From positions 1 through 35,701 of the IMG/VR virus record IMGVR_UViG_3300035183_001123: a stretch of DNA of 35,701 nt, one strand, 5' to 3'. Source of the stretch: a virus. Shown here piece after piece: positions 16,649 through 24,479 of the stretch. Both the position numbers and the translations under genes were made by a program. The first letter of the stretch is position 1; each line of letters opens with the position of its first letter. The notes below the pieces were generated by a model. The model did no database searches, was not told where the DNA came from, and worked only from the letters and a program-made list of their open reading frames with translations.

Positions 16649-18714
16649 CACGCTGGCCTCACCGTAACATCGGGTGGAACGTCGAGACAGCCGGGTGCCA
16701 TGACGCTGAGCGTCAACGTGTTCGACCCCAGACAGTCCCACTGTGTGCCGTCCTTGGTCCAGACGTTGCCGAAGCGGTCCGTCACGCGGAAGAGCGGCGC
16801 GGCATAGGAGAGCGTGAAGTCGCTCGGACTTCCGCCGGTGTCCCATTTCTGCCCGTCCTGGCGGTAGCGCATCAGGAACGACCCGTTGAGACTGCCGCAA
16901 CCGTCGCCGGCGTACCCAACGGCATCAATCATGAATTGCGCGGGCATGCAGTCGCACGGGGTAAAGCCTTTCGTGTCCACCTGCCCGGTCGGGCACGAAG
17001 AGCCGGGAGACCCGGGCGGCCCTCCCGGCGGCTTCTTGCACGGCACATCCTCAATCCAAATTGGCACGTTGGCGTGCAGGCTCTTGAAGACCTTCGTGAA
17101 CTGTCCGTTCACGCAATCGCTTTCGACCAAATCGACGCAGAACTGCCCGTAGCCGGCGGGCAGCTCGCCGTCCACGAGGTAGACCGGAAGGCCGTCCGCC
17201 TCCCCGGACAGGCGACCCGTGTAGTTCCGGCCGACGGCCAGGGCGCTGCCGTTGAGGTCGCGGACGAGACACGTCTCGCCCTCGAGAAAGCTGTCCGTCT
17301 CCGGGTTGTACCGCAGCACCGTGCCGCCGTACCGCGTCCGGGTGCCCGGGCCGTAGCCGGTCGGGAGCGAATCGACGCGGACGGTTTGCTTCAATTCCGG
17401 ATACATCGGCAGCGCGGGCGTCAGGTCTGGCGGCGCGGCCCGATTGGAATCCCGGACGTAGGACTGCCAGTCCTCGTCGAAGGTCATCACGCGGAACGGG
17501 TGCCGGACGATCTCGGTCACCAGGCCGCCGAAATGCTCGGTCGCCGCCTGGAGCTGCTTCCACTGCACGGCCTTGATCGTGCTCCCCGGCCGAAACCCGA
17601 CCGCGCCGGCAAAGGCCTGATGCAGGCGGCCGCCGCCCGACGAACGCAGCTGCCGGTAAAAGTCGTCCGCCCTTTCCCTCGCCCGCGTCTCGCACGCCTC
17701 CCGCGAATCGTCCGTGACCTCCCCGTCCGGACCGAAGTAGGCCGGCAGGTCGTCCCAGATTGGGGCGTACACCCCCGGTTCCGCCTTGCCGCTTTCGGGG
17801 CCGACCACCTGCACCGTGTATACCGGGTTCGTGGACCACTGGCGCGACGACCTGGGCGTCGTCGGCTCGCTGCCGGTGTGCCTCTCCACCCGGCGAAAGT
17901 AAACCTCGACGCCGTAGGGAATCTTCCCGCGAACGGCCTCGACGCACTCGGCGTCGAACACGTCCCGACCCTGGCCGATTGCCCGAGCCAAGGTCCGGTC
18001 CGCCTCGTTGTCCGCCTGGCCGACACGCACGATGGTGTACTGGCGTTCGCTCTGCGCCAAATCGACGGCGACGGTGCAGCCGATCCTGCTTAACACCTGA
18101 CAGAGGGCCCGCCAGGCGGAAACCCCCACGAACCGCCAACCCTCCGGCCGGCCGTCCGGCTCCAGGGTCGATTCCGCCGCGTCCACGACCGGCAGGCCGG
18201 GATAATCTCCCAGCCGGGCCGCGTTGAGCGTCCAGAGGTCCTCCACCATCCGGTCCCAGGTCCACGGCTCGCCGTCGTCCAGGGAATCCTCGTAGTAGTC
18301 CGTCGTCGTGTAGCCCGGGGCCCGCACGTTGTACTGCCGGTTGACCGGCAACGCGAACGTCGGGTTGTGGCAGAGCCAACGCCGGTCGGCGAAGTACGCC
18401 AGATAGCAGGCGTTCGGGTCGTTCGGCGCGCCGGGCGAAATCCGGACGGCGTGCAAAAAAACGAGCTTGCGGAGCCACTGCCGGTAGCCGTCGTCGTCGG
18501 CGATCACGGCGTCCACCAGCCGGTCTTCGCTTTTGAGCTGGTCCACCTGGTCGCGGTGGAGGAGGAACCAGCCCCGGGCCGGCGCCTCCCCGGCCGGGCA
18601 GACGAAAGAATTGGCCCGGGTGAAGTCCGGGTGCAGGAAGTCCGCGCAGTCCGCCATGGCCTCGGCCGCGTCGTGCAGCGGAATGACCGGCATGCCGCCT
18701 ACCTCGATCAGCAT
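16648..18714 (-). CDS. Large phage structural protein, possible tail or baseplate component
   Basis: 688 residues from ATG 18714. The GTG three codons upstream is rejected because the -10 TATAGT lies exactly 7 nt before the ATG. Mixed alpha/beta, no low-complexity repeats in the first 550 residues. Near 580 a Gly/Pro-rich linker (KKPPGGPPGSPGSS) leads into a Cys-containing C-terminal domain. It lies between the head morphogenesis gene and the Cys-rich/glycosyltransferase genes. Length and composition suggest a virion protein; family not recognised. Confidence 0.6.
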   Translation of the reverse strand: MLIEVGGMPVIPLHDAAEAMADCADFLHPDFTRANSFVCPAGEAPARGWFLLHRDQVDQLKSEDRLVDAVIADDDGYRQWLRKLVFLHAVRISPGAPNDPNACYLAYFADRRWLCHNPTFALPVNRQYNVRAPGYTTTDYYEDSLDDGEPWTWDRMVEDLWTLNAARLGDYPGLPVVDAAESTLEPDGRPEGWRFVGVSAWRALCQVLSRIGCTVAVDLAQSERQYTIVRVGQADNEADRTLARAIGQGRDVFDAECVEAVRGKIPYGVEVYFRRVERHTGSEPTTPRSSRQWSTNPVYTVQVVGPESGKAEPGVYAPIWDDLPAYFGPDGEVTDDSREACETRARERADDFYRQLRSSGGGRLHQAFAGAVGFRPGSTIKAVQWKQLQAATEHFGGLVTEIVRHPFRVMTFDEDWQSYVRDSNRAAPPDLTPALPMYPELKQTVRVDSLPTGYGPGTRTRYGGTVLRYNPETDSFLEGETCLVRDLNGSALAVGRNYTGRLSGEADGLPVYLVDGELPAGYGQFCVDLVESDCVNGQFTKVFKSLHANVPIWIEDVPCKKPPGGPPGSPGSSCPTGQVDTKGFTPCDCMPAQFMIDAVGYAGDGCGSLNGSFLMRYRQDGQKWDTGGSPSDFTLSYAAPLFRVTDRFGNVWTKDGTQWDCLGSNTLTLSVMAPGCLDVPPDVTVRPA

Positions 18715-18721
18715 GGCCCCC

Positions 18722-18738
18722 ACTATACGGCCTACTGA
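18722..18738 (-). promoter_or_regulatory. Leaderless-type promoter inside the virion operon
   Basis: TATAGT on the minus strand (18722-18727) is within AGTAGGCCGTATAGTGGG, a relative of the motif at 8606, 12592 and 23733. ATG follows after 7 nt and no Shine-Dalgarno is present. Confidence 0.55.
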
Positions 18739-18752
18739 AGCATCTCCGGGCG

Positions 18753-19649
18753 TCAGGCCGGGACCAGGCTGTCGCCGACCGGGGCCCAGCCCTCCGGAAG
18801 CTCAACGCGAGGGTAGGGAACATACTCCGGGGCCGACGGCGGCAGGCCGGTCCGGAGCCACTCACGGGCCTCTTTGATGCCGGACGCGGCGGCATCCTCG
18901 ACGGTCATGGCGACGGCGAGGCAACGGCAGTTCCAGTGTCGCGGAGGCTTGAACCTTCGCCACACCGGGTCGTCCGCCCGGAAAACCCCGGTGCCGTTCA
19001 GGCCGCTTTCCGAAATGATCCGGCAAAGTTCCGTCAGCCGCTCGTCCCGGACGGGCACGGTCCGGCGGTAGGGAAAGAGGTCGGACACGAGCGGGTGGGC
19101 CAGGATTGCTTCCCGGCCCACGGCGTAAGCCGTCAGCACGTTCGTCCGGTACACGGTTTCGACATGGGCCCCGGACAGGGCCGACCGGCCCACGGCGTCA
19201 TCGACCGCGAGGACGAACTCCCGCAGCGTGCCGCCCCGGAGCACGTCCCCGGCGAGGGCGTCGCGGACCTTCTCGATGGCGTCCAGGCCCGCGACCCGGG
19301 AGACGGTGAAGGCGGAAGCCCTGGCGTCCTCGGCCAGCCGGTCAAAGTCCTGGCGGGTCATGACCCGTCGCGCGGCCAAGTCTTGTGCCGCGCGCTCGAT
19401 CAGGGGGAACCGCACCAGCGGGCCATCGCCGCCGTCGCCGCCGGCTTCGGACGCGGGCGACAGGGGCGGTGGCAGGGCCGGCGGAATGACCGGCCTAGGC
19501 AAGGCCGCGGCGTCCGCCAGACGGCCCCAGGCATCTGGCGGCGGCAGCTTGGCCACGACCGGCACCGTGCCGGCGACCCAAGCGGCGATCAGGGTCTCCG
19601 TCAGGGCCCGGGCCAGAAGGGGTTCGCACCGGGCGATGACCAGCCGCAC
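18753..19649 (-). CDS. Head morphogenesis protein, Mu gpF/SPP1 gp7-like (downstream frame)
   Basis: 298 residues from a GTG, but no ribosome site is visible there. The frame is open upstream to the A-tract, giving KHFSAAVLIDEV before the GTG. Family core: ETVYRTNVLTAYAVGRE (residues about 163-179) and, near 225-245, DDPVWRRFKPPRHWNCRC, the HxxCRC signature of the Phage_Mu_F family. These minor capsid proteins act at the portal during head assembly. A -1 shift at 19680-19688 would join it to the 19658-19960 ORF as one protein of about 402 residues, and the join reads smoothly. Ends 38 nt before the next gene. Confidence 0.8.
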   Translation of the reverse strand: MRLVIARCEPLLARALTETLIAAWVAGTVPVVAKLPPPDAWGRLADAAALPRPVIPPALPPPLSPASEAGGDGGDGPLVRFPLIERAAQDLAARRVMTRQDFDRLAEDARASAFTVSRVAGLDAIEKVRDALAGDVLRGGTLREFVLAVDDAVGRSALSGAHVETVYRTNVLTAYAVGREAILAHPLVSDLFPYRRTVPVRDERLTELCRIISESGLNGTGVFRADDPVWRRFKPPRHWNCRCLAVAMTVEDAAASGIKEAREWLRTGLPPSAPEYVPYPRVELPEGWAPVGDSLVPA

Positions 19650-19657
19650 CTCGTCAA

Positions 19658-19960
19658 TCAGGACGGCCGCGGAAAAGTGTTTTTTTTTACGGCCTCGGCA
19701 ACCGCTTGGCGGACCTGGCGGCGCACTTCCTCGGAGACGGCGACGCCGGCGACCGTGCCGCGGGCAATGACGTCGTCCACGAGCCGGCCAGCCCGGACGG
19801 CCTCGTGGTCCTCCCGCAGGGCTTCGGCCCCGCCCAGGCTCAGGGCGGCCGGCGAACGCGGGCCGCCCTGAGGCTCCTCGGGATAGTCGGGGAACAGGTC
19901 CCCGTCGGGATCGAAGTCGCCGTCGGGGTAATCGGGAAACAGTTCGGCCGGCGCGCTCAT
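19658..19960 (-). CDS. Upstream ORF of the frameshifted head morphogenesis protein
   Basis: 100 residues in its own frame. The ATG overlaps the previous stop as ATGA (19957-19960). It has acidic repeats DFDPDGDLFPDYP near the start, then a helical segment DDVIARGTVAGVAVSEEVRR and AVAEAVKK that runs into the A-tract. In frame it ends only 7 codons after the tract, at NTFPRPS. Read with a -1 shift it continues into the Mu F-like domain. On its own it has no recognised role. Confidence 0.65.
   Translation of the reverse strand: MSAPAELFPDYPDGDFDPDGDLFPDYPEEPQGGPRSPAALSLGGAEALREDHEAVRAGRLVDDVIARGTVAGVAVSEEVRRQVRQAVAEAVKKNTFPRPS
19680..19688 (-). other. 9-A tract, candidate -1 slippage site 1
   Basis: The minus strand reads GTA AAA AAA AAC ACT in the upstream frame. 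Re-reading one A gives AAA CAC TTT TCC, which stays open through the whole Mu F-like frame. A AAA AAC fits the X XXY YYZ heptamer pattern. Ribosomal -1 shift, transcript slippage, or an assembly error of one base would all explain it. Confidence 0.6.
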
Positions 19961-20172
19961 GGTTCCAGCGTGGGAACTACCCACCCACCCTCCGCCACTT
20001 CAGGACCGTCGCGGCCTGCATCCTTTATGGCCGGACCGTCGCCCCGCACGTCTTGGCCAGTTGCGGCCGCCGCACCGTCCGGGCCTGGCGTTCCGTCAAC
20101 GGCCTCAAGGTCGGCCAGGACCCCGTCAACGACAATGGGCTTGTCGAAAATCTGATCCAGCAACGGCTTCAT
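19957..20172 (-). CDS. Small phage protein, unknown function
   Basis: 71 residues, opening MKPLLDQIFDKPIVVDGVLA, acidic with a Gly/Ala-rich tail. Overlaps the portal stop as ATGA (20169-20172) and the next start likewise. A ribosome site AAGGAAA lies upstream inside the portal gene. Small coupled gene between portal and head morphogenesis protein; not recognised. Confidence 0.6.
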   Translation of the reverse strand: MKPLLDQIFDKPIVVDGVLADLEAVDGTPGPDGAAAATGQDVRGDGPAIKDAGRDGPEVAEGGWVVPTLEP

Positions 20173-23100
20173 CGTGATTTCCTTTTTTTCGCCAACTTCG
20201 GCTCCTGCGGCGACTCCGGCCACCACCCCTTGGACTTCCACACCGCCGTGCAGCGCGGACAGGAGCGGGCGAGGACGCTCAGGTCCACTTTGCCCCCGTA
20301 AACGGCGCGGGCAAACTCAGCCATGCCCTCGATGACGTTGATGGCGGCATAAGACCCCAGGACTTCCCCACTGGCGATCTCGGCGTTCCAGGCCAGCCGC
20401 CATTCCCGACTGTCGCTGACCTCGTTCCGCGGACCGTCGAGCGCATGCCCCAGCTCGTGGGCGTAAACCTCGCGTGCCGAATATTTGGGCCCACCCCCGT
20501 CGAGGTGCAATTTTCGGCTCGTTATCGAGAAGGCCCCTAAAACCCGCTGGCCGGACCTCACAATTTCCTTGATGCTTGGGTTTATGGCGGCCAGGGCCTG
20601 GCCGAGCCGGTCCGCGTCGGAATAAAAGTGGATGCCGGAGACGCCGGCGTCGATCCGGGCGACGGCCTCGGGCGGCATTGCGGCCAGAACTCCGGTCATG
20701 GCCTCGCGATACGAGGCCCGTTTCTTCGGGTCAAGGTCCTGGTGCCCATCGAGCATTTCGCCGAAGCGGTCGGCCACCTTCTGGGCCAAGGGGTGCAGGG
20801 CGGTCCCTCCCGCCAAAGACTTCGCCTCGGCCTTCCGGGCCGGCCCCCCTGGCGGCGTCGGGGCGTCGGAAACGGGCCCTTTTGTGTCCGCCGCCTCCGG
20901 TTCGGCCTTCTGACGCGCGCCGGCGGCAATCTGATTGACCTTGGCCTGCATGTCCGCTTGGTTGCGCAGAACGTCCCGCAACGCCTTGGCGGCGGCCGCC
21001 AGGCTTCGCGGCCGGCCCGCAATGCCAACACGATTTAACAGTTTGCCAAACTCCTCCTTGAACAGGTTGCGCTTCAAATCACTGACAAAAGCATCGATCT
21101 CGGCCGGCGGCGGAATACGCTCGGAAATCCCGTTCAGAAACCGCCGGACCTGCTCGTAGGCAACATCAACCGCGTTCGCCGACTTCCGATCCGGCGTTGC
21201 CGCCGTAGCCTTTTGCCCAGCCGAATCCTCGGCCGGACCGCCCTGTGGAGTTTCCCGTGGAGCCTCAGCCGGGCGCGATCGCGACGGCCTTGATGCCGGC
21301 GACCGGGACGCCTCCGGTTCGGCCGGTTCGGCCGGTTTGGCCGGTTCGGACCTCCCACCCGGCCCGTCCGCCTCCACGCCATGCCGACCGCCACCCTTGC
21401 CGCCACCTTTTGGCCCGCCGCCTTCCGCACTCGGAGGACGCGGGGCCGCCTTGGCCGGACCGCCGGACGCGGCCTCGTGGGCCTCGTGCCAGTCGAGCAT
21501 GCGCCGGAACGCGGCAAGCCGGCGCCGGTAGAACTCGTGCATGGAACTGCCCGGCTCCTCCGCCTCCAGCGCCTGACGGTCCTGGTCGATCAACTGGGAA
21601 ATCCGGTGGACGGTCAGGTCCCCGTGCAAGGAGCGCAGCGCCCCGTAAGCCCGCCTCGCCGACCGTGTGTTTTCCGCAGTGAGGTCCACGCCCTCATACG
21701 GCCGAAGCGCCTCTCGCAGCCGGCCACGGTCCGGCTCGCCCATCTCCCTGAGCCGCTGACGGTGCCGCTCCTTGTCGGCCTCAATCGCGGCCCGCTCCTC
21801 GGGCGTGGCCTCCTCCATCGCCCGACCGGGAATGAACTGGCCGCCCCTGTAAAACCGGCCGCCGACGGTGATCCCGCCCTTCGGGGCACGCTCGTGCGAC
21901 AGACTGAGCACGCCGCCATCAGGACCGTCCCAGGAAGGATGTTCGTAATGGACCGACCCGGTGTCAGGGTCCCGCCACCCCACGCCGCCGCGCGGGCCTT
22001 CATAGGGCTGGTGCGACGGGGGAAGACCGCCTGGGCTCGGTAGCGCCTTCGTCGGCGGCACCCGGCGGCCCGCCGACGGACGCCCCAGGAGCGTCTCGAC
22101 CAGCGACACGGGCTCAATCGTGTAGGGCACGTTGCCAAAATTGACACGCACTCCGTGAGCCACCACACACCGGTCCAGGGCGCCAATGACGGTCTGGACG
22201 ATCTCGTCCTCGCCCGTCAAAAAACAGACCATCGGGACCGACCGGCCAGCATACCCCGACCCGCTCTTCATGGCGGCCACGACCTCCGGCGGCACGCCCA
22301 TGCCCTCCAGAATCTCCTGGTCCAGGTCGTGGGCGTATTCGCGGACGCCCCGGATGTCACCGTTCACCTTCGCGTCGTCCCAGAGCCACGCATAATCCCC
22401 ACGCTCGTCGCGCACGTTCGGCAACGACAAAGTCCCGCCCGTGGCGAACTTCTCGACGATCTCGTTGGCCAGGTCCTGGCCGTCCACCAGGTTCCCGTCC
22501 TCGTCGGGGATCGGGCCGGCCGGGTAACGAATCAAACCACTACGGAAGGCGTTCTTTGCGAACCACAGGCGGCGGGCGTCCGTCGCCCCGTGCCGACCCC
22601 GCCTCTCAACGAACGGCACATAGGCCCCTTCGTAGCGCGAACGCCCGTAAAAGTGCCCGTATTCCGATTCGTTCGCGACCCACAACGCCCGCGGCGGCCG
22701 CAACGTAACTTCGCCGTGGGACGCGACGTTGTACACGCGCACGCCCGTCAACACCCGCCCCACCGTCAGGGGGCGCACGTCCATCGGGCAAAAGTCCCGA
22801 ATCTCGCGCAGGACAATCCGGCCCTGCCTCTCCTGCCAGGCGGCCTCGCCGCCCATCCAGCCGTACTCCAGGAGCGGCCCGAGGATGCGTGGCAACCAAT
22901 GGAGCCAGACCGACCGAAGGGTCTCGTCCACGTAGGCGGCCACGTCGGAAGACCCACGGATACGCCACTTGGCACAACGAACCGGGCCGGCGATGATGCG
23001 CAGACCGAGGCGGACACGGGGGTCGCGACGCATCCGCGGCACGTCGCGAAACACCCGGAAATGGTCGATCCCGTCGTCGTAGAATAGGGCCAACGAGCCG

Positions 23101-23174
23101 ACTATCGACGGCCGATAGCCGGCCGTCCCGCTCGGCGACAGAAAGGCCTTGACGGCCCCGTTGTTGGCAATCAT
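20169..23174 (-). CDS. Portal protein with HExxH metallopeptidase-like extension
   Basis: 1001 residues; usual portals are 400-550. Residues 1-365 look like a Mu gp29-type portal (RMRRDPRVRLGLRIIAGPVR at 47-66; QEILEGMGVPPEVVAAMKSG at 286-305), the ring through which DNA enters. Residues 390-470 carry a Gly/aromatic domain (GGITVGGRFYRGGQFIPGR). Residues 470-800 are helical and linker-like. The C-terminal domain holds HELGH at 906-910, with a later EGMAEF whose first Glu is residue 949, the layout of gluzincin zinc peptidases; a CPRC follows at 972-975. The start has GGAGAGGAAG and overlaps the previous stop as ATGA. The tail could process virion proteins or enter the host with the DNA. Confidence 0.75.
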   Translation of the reverse strand: MIANNGAVKAFLSPSGTAGYRPSIVGSLALFYDDGIDHFRVFRDVPRMRRDPRVRLGLRIIAGPVRCAKWRIRGSSDVAAYVDETLRSVWLHWLPRILGPLLEYGWMGGEAAWQERQGRIVLREIRDFCPMDVRPLTVGRVLTGVRVYNVASHGEVTLRPPRALWVANESEYGHFYGRSRYEGAYVPFVERRGRHGATDARRLWFAKNAFRSGLIRYPAGPIPDEDGNLVDGQDLANEIVEKFATGGTLSLPNVRDERGDYAWLWDDAKVNGDIRGVREYAHDLDQEILEGMGVPPEVVAAMKSGSGYAGRSVPMVCFLTGEDEIVQTVIGALDRCVVAHGVRVNFGNVPYTIEPVSLVETLLGRPSAGRRVPPTKALPSPGGLPPSHQPYEGPRGGVGWRDPDTGSVHYEHPSWDGPDGGVLSLSHERAPKGGITVGGRFYRGGQFIPGRAMEEATPEERAAIEADKERHRQRLREMGEPDRGRLREALRPYEGVDLTAENTRSARRAYGALRSLHGDLTVHRISQLIDQDRQALEAEEPGSSMHEFYRRRLAAFRRMLDWHEAHEAASGGPAKAAPRPPSAEGGGPKGGGKGGGRHGVEADGPGGRSEPAKPAEPAEPEASRSPASRPSRSRPAEAPRETPQGGPAEDSAGQKATAATPDRKSANAVDVAYEQVRRFLNGISERIPPPAEIDAFVSDLKRNLFKEEFGKLLNRVGIAGRPRSLAAAAKALRDVLRNQADMQAKVNQIAAGARQKAEPEAADTKGPVSDAPTPPGGPARKAEAKSLAGGTALHPLAQKVADRFGEMLDGHQDLDPKKRASYREAMTGVLAAMPPEAVARIDAGVSGIHFYSDADRLGQALAAINPSIKEIVRSGQRVLGAFSITSRKLHLDGGGPKYSAREVYAHELGHALDGPRNEVSDSREWRLAWNAEIASGEVLGSYAAINVIEGMAEFARAVYGGKVDLSVLARSCPRCTAVWKSKGWWPESPQEPKLAKKRKSR

Positions 23175-23470
23175 GGGGCTTCCTCTCCGGCGGGCTGCCG
23201 CCTCAATTCCTCCGCCCGATAGGCCGCCCAGGCGTCATCGGCCCGCGCCGGGTCGCCGGTGTCCGCCAGGACGAGCTGGTAAATCTCGTCGGCCGTCGGC
23301 GGGTGCGGCCGAGAACCGAGGCCCCGCAACTGCCGGCGGGCCGTCAGGTGCGGAATGTTGGCCCAAAGCCCCGCCGCCTGCGTCCTGGTCAGAGCCCAGG
23401 GGTTGAGGCCGTAGAACTCAGCGACTTCAGCTCTTCGTCGCGTTTTTTTTTCAGCAGCAGCCATTCGCAA
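23171..23470 (-). CDS. Small phage protein, downstream frame of slippage site 2
   Basis: 99 residues from ATG 23470, for which no ribosome site is seen. Helical, with FYGLNPWALTRTQAAGLWAN and a C-terminal ADDAWAAYRAEELRR. Its stop overlaps the portal start as ATGA. The frame joins the 23389-23733 ORF by a -1 shift at 23443-23451, giving one protein of about 187 residues. Whether it is made alone, as a fusion, or both cannot be told. Function not recognised. Confidence 0.6.
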   Translation of the reverse strand: MRMAAAEKKTRRRAEVAEFYGLNPWALTRTQAAGLWANIPHLTARRQLRGLGSRPHPPTADEIYQLVLADTGDPARADDAWAAYRAEELRRQPAGEEAP

Positions 23471-23733
23471 TCGACCGTGTGCCGGAGCCAGTCGGCCTGG
23501 CCAACGGTCAGCTCCACCCCAGTCCGGTCCCGCACGTGCGAGATTATGGCCCGCAGCAGCTCCAGATAGGACTTCTCAGCGAACTCCTGGAGCAGCTCCT
23601 GGAAGCGAAAGAACGTCTCGATCAGATCGAGCTTCAGCTCGGGCCCGTCCTGGAGGCGAAATACCGTCATGCCGTTGGGGATCACCGGGATCGGTTCGGT
23701 GGATTCGGACACGAGAGACTCCCACGGGAACAT
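23389..23733 (-). CDS. First gene of the virion operon, upstream frame of slippage site 2
   Basis: 114 residues from ATG 23733; the longer frame upstream is antisense to the primase remnant and is rejected. It opens MFPWESLVSESTEPIPVIPN, then helices (LIETFFRFQELLQEFAEKSY) and CEWLLLKKK at the A-tract. In its own frame it ends 17 residues later. A -1 shift would carry it into the 99-residue frame. It is the first gene after the conserved promoter motif and lies next to the portal gene. Not recognised; a tail-assembly G/GT-like pair is not expected at this position. Confidence 0.6.
   Translation of the reverse strand: MFPWESLVSESTEPIPVIPNGMTVFRLQDGPELKLDLIETFFRFQELLQEFAEKSYLELLRAIISHVRDRTGVELTVGQADWLRHTVDCEWLLLKKKRDEELKSLSSTASTPGL
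23443..23451 (-). other. 9-A tract, candidate -1 slippage site 2
   Basis: Minus strand reads CTG AAA AAA AAA CGC GAC in the upstream frame. Re-reading one A gives ACG CGA CGA, which is the downstream frame. Same tract length and same shift direction as site 1. Confidence 0.55.
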
Positions 23734-23751
23734 GGTTCGTGCTTCGTGCCC

Positions 23752-23769
23752 AGTGTAAGGGCTACCGGG
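23752..23769 (-). promoter_or_regulatory. Conserved promoter motif of the portal operon
   Basis: The minus strand has CGGTAGCCCTTACACTGG, identical over most positions to the motifs before 8606 and 8731. The TACACT hexamer is 18 nt before the ATG at 23733, so this copy leaves a short leader. No clear -35. Confidence 0.5.
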
Positions 23770-23799
23770 CTTTGGCGCGGCCCAGGGGGCCGTTCGGTT

Positions 23800-24174
23800 G
23801 TTGGACGGGACCAGCGCCGGCTGGCGGACAGGATCGGCCGCGAGGGCGGCACGGTGACGCCCCGCGAGGTGCAGCAAGGGTGCCGATGGTTGAAAGAGCC
23901 CGGCACGGCGGAAGCGGCTCTGGAGGGGCTGACCAGAGCCGGGCGCGGCAGATGGGTCACGGAACCGCCCCCGGCTACAGGGGGCCACCCGCGACGTGTT
24001 TTCGTCCTGTCTACGGTGTCTACGTCTACACTCGCTCAAAATCTTCGGGAAATACATGCGAGTGTAGACGTAGACAGTGTAGACGCCCGGGAAGTGCGAC
24101 CGGCGACGGGCCTGGGGCCAGCCGGCCTGTTCGGCGGCCCGGCCCCGGTCGGCCCCTACGCGGAAGGTTTCTGA
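23800..24174 (+). pseudogene. C-terminal remnant of a DUF3987-type primase/helicase
   Basis: The plus frame ending at 24172-24174 reads QRRLADRIGREGGTVTPREV, then WLKEPGTAEAALEGLTRAGR, GRWVTEPPP and RRVFVLSTVST. This is the winged-helix end of DUF3987-type replication proteins common in planctomycetes (from memory). No start codon or upstream domains remain: to the left is the promoter of the portal operon. The matching N-terminal zinc-finger piece lies at 28724, on the far side of the integrase. The last third of the fragment is the translation of a large inverted repeat. Confidence 0.6.
24009..24084. repeat. 27-bp inverted repeat built from GTCTAC units
   Basis: Arms 24009-24035 and 24058-24084 match at 25 of 27 positions around a 22-nt loop. 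Each arm carries three GTCTAC (or GTAGAC) hexamers, six in all. It lies 155 nt before the toxin-antitoxin start and within the primase remnant. Candidate integrase arm sites, initiator iterons, or an operator/terminator. Confidence 0.75.
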
Positions 24175-24197
24175 CTTACTCTCAAGGCGCTGAGCGT

Positions 24198-24203
24198 TAT
24201 AAT
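24198..24203 (+). promoter_or_regulatory. Promoter -10 of the toxin-antitoxin operon
   Basis: Perfect TATAAT. The best -35 at a 17-nt spacing is weak (CTTACT, 24175-24180). A Shine-Dalgarno AGGGAGA follows before the ATG at 24239, so this mRNA has a leader, unlike many other promoters here. Confidence 0.6.
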
Positions 24204-24238
24204 GTACGCCATCGCTCACCCCCCAGGGAGAACCCACC

Positions 24239-24478
24239 ATGCGTGTCGTGGACGTTCGCAACAACCTGGCCGACGCCCTGAACCGCGTCGCTTACGCCGG
24301 CGAACGCATCATCCTGGAACGCCGGGGCAAGGGCGTGGCCGCGCTGGTGTCGATGGACGACCTGGCGCTTTTGGAGCGCATCGAGGACGAGCAAGACCTC
24401 AAGGCGGCCCGCAAGGCGTTGAAGGAGAAGGGCGGCGTCCCTCTCGAAGACATCAAGAAACGGCTGGGGATGAAATGA
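24239..24478 (+). CDS. Phd/YefM-type antitoxin
   Basis: 79 residues. Opens MRVVDVRNNLADALNRVAYA, then GERIILERRGKGVAALVSMDDLALLERI: the Phd/YefM fold, a beta-alpha-beta DNA-binding N-terminus with the signature ALVSxxDxxxLE. The C-terminal part (EDIKKRLGMK) would wrap the toxin. The toxin gene follows after 1 nt. Such antitoxins also repress their own operon, probably at the TATAAT promoter upstream. Confidence 0.85.
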   Translation: MRVVDVRNNLADALNRVAYAGERIILERRGKGVAALVSMDDLALLERIEDEQDLKAARKALKEKGGVPLEDIKKRLGMK

Positions 24479-24479
24479 C

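Noticed and set aside
23443-23451. Lambda G/GT-type tail chaperone frameshift
   Set aside because: The gene lies upstream of the portal, not between tail tube and tape measure, so the lambda tail analogy does not fit even if a -1 shift is real.
23734-24264. Upstream part of the minus frame ending at 23389
   Set aside because: Antisense to the primase remnant and crosses its inverted repeat; ATG 23733 fits the promoter motif.
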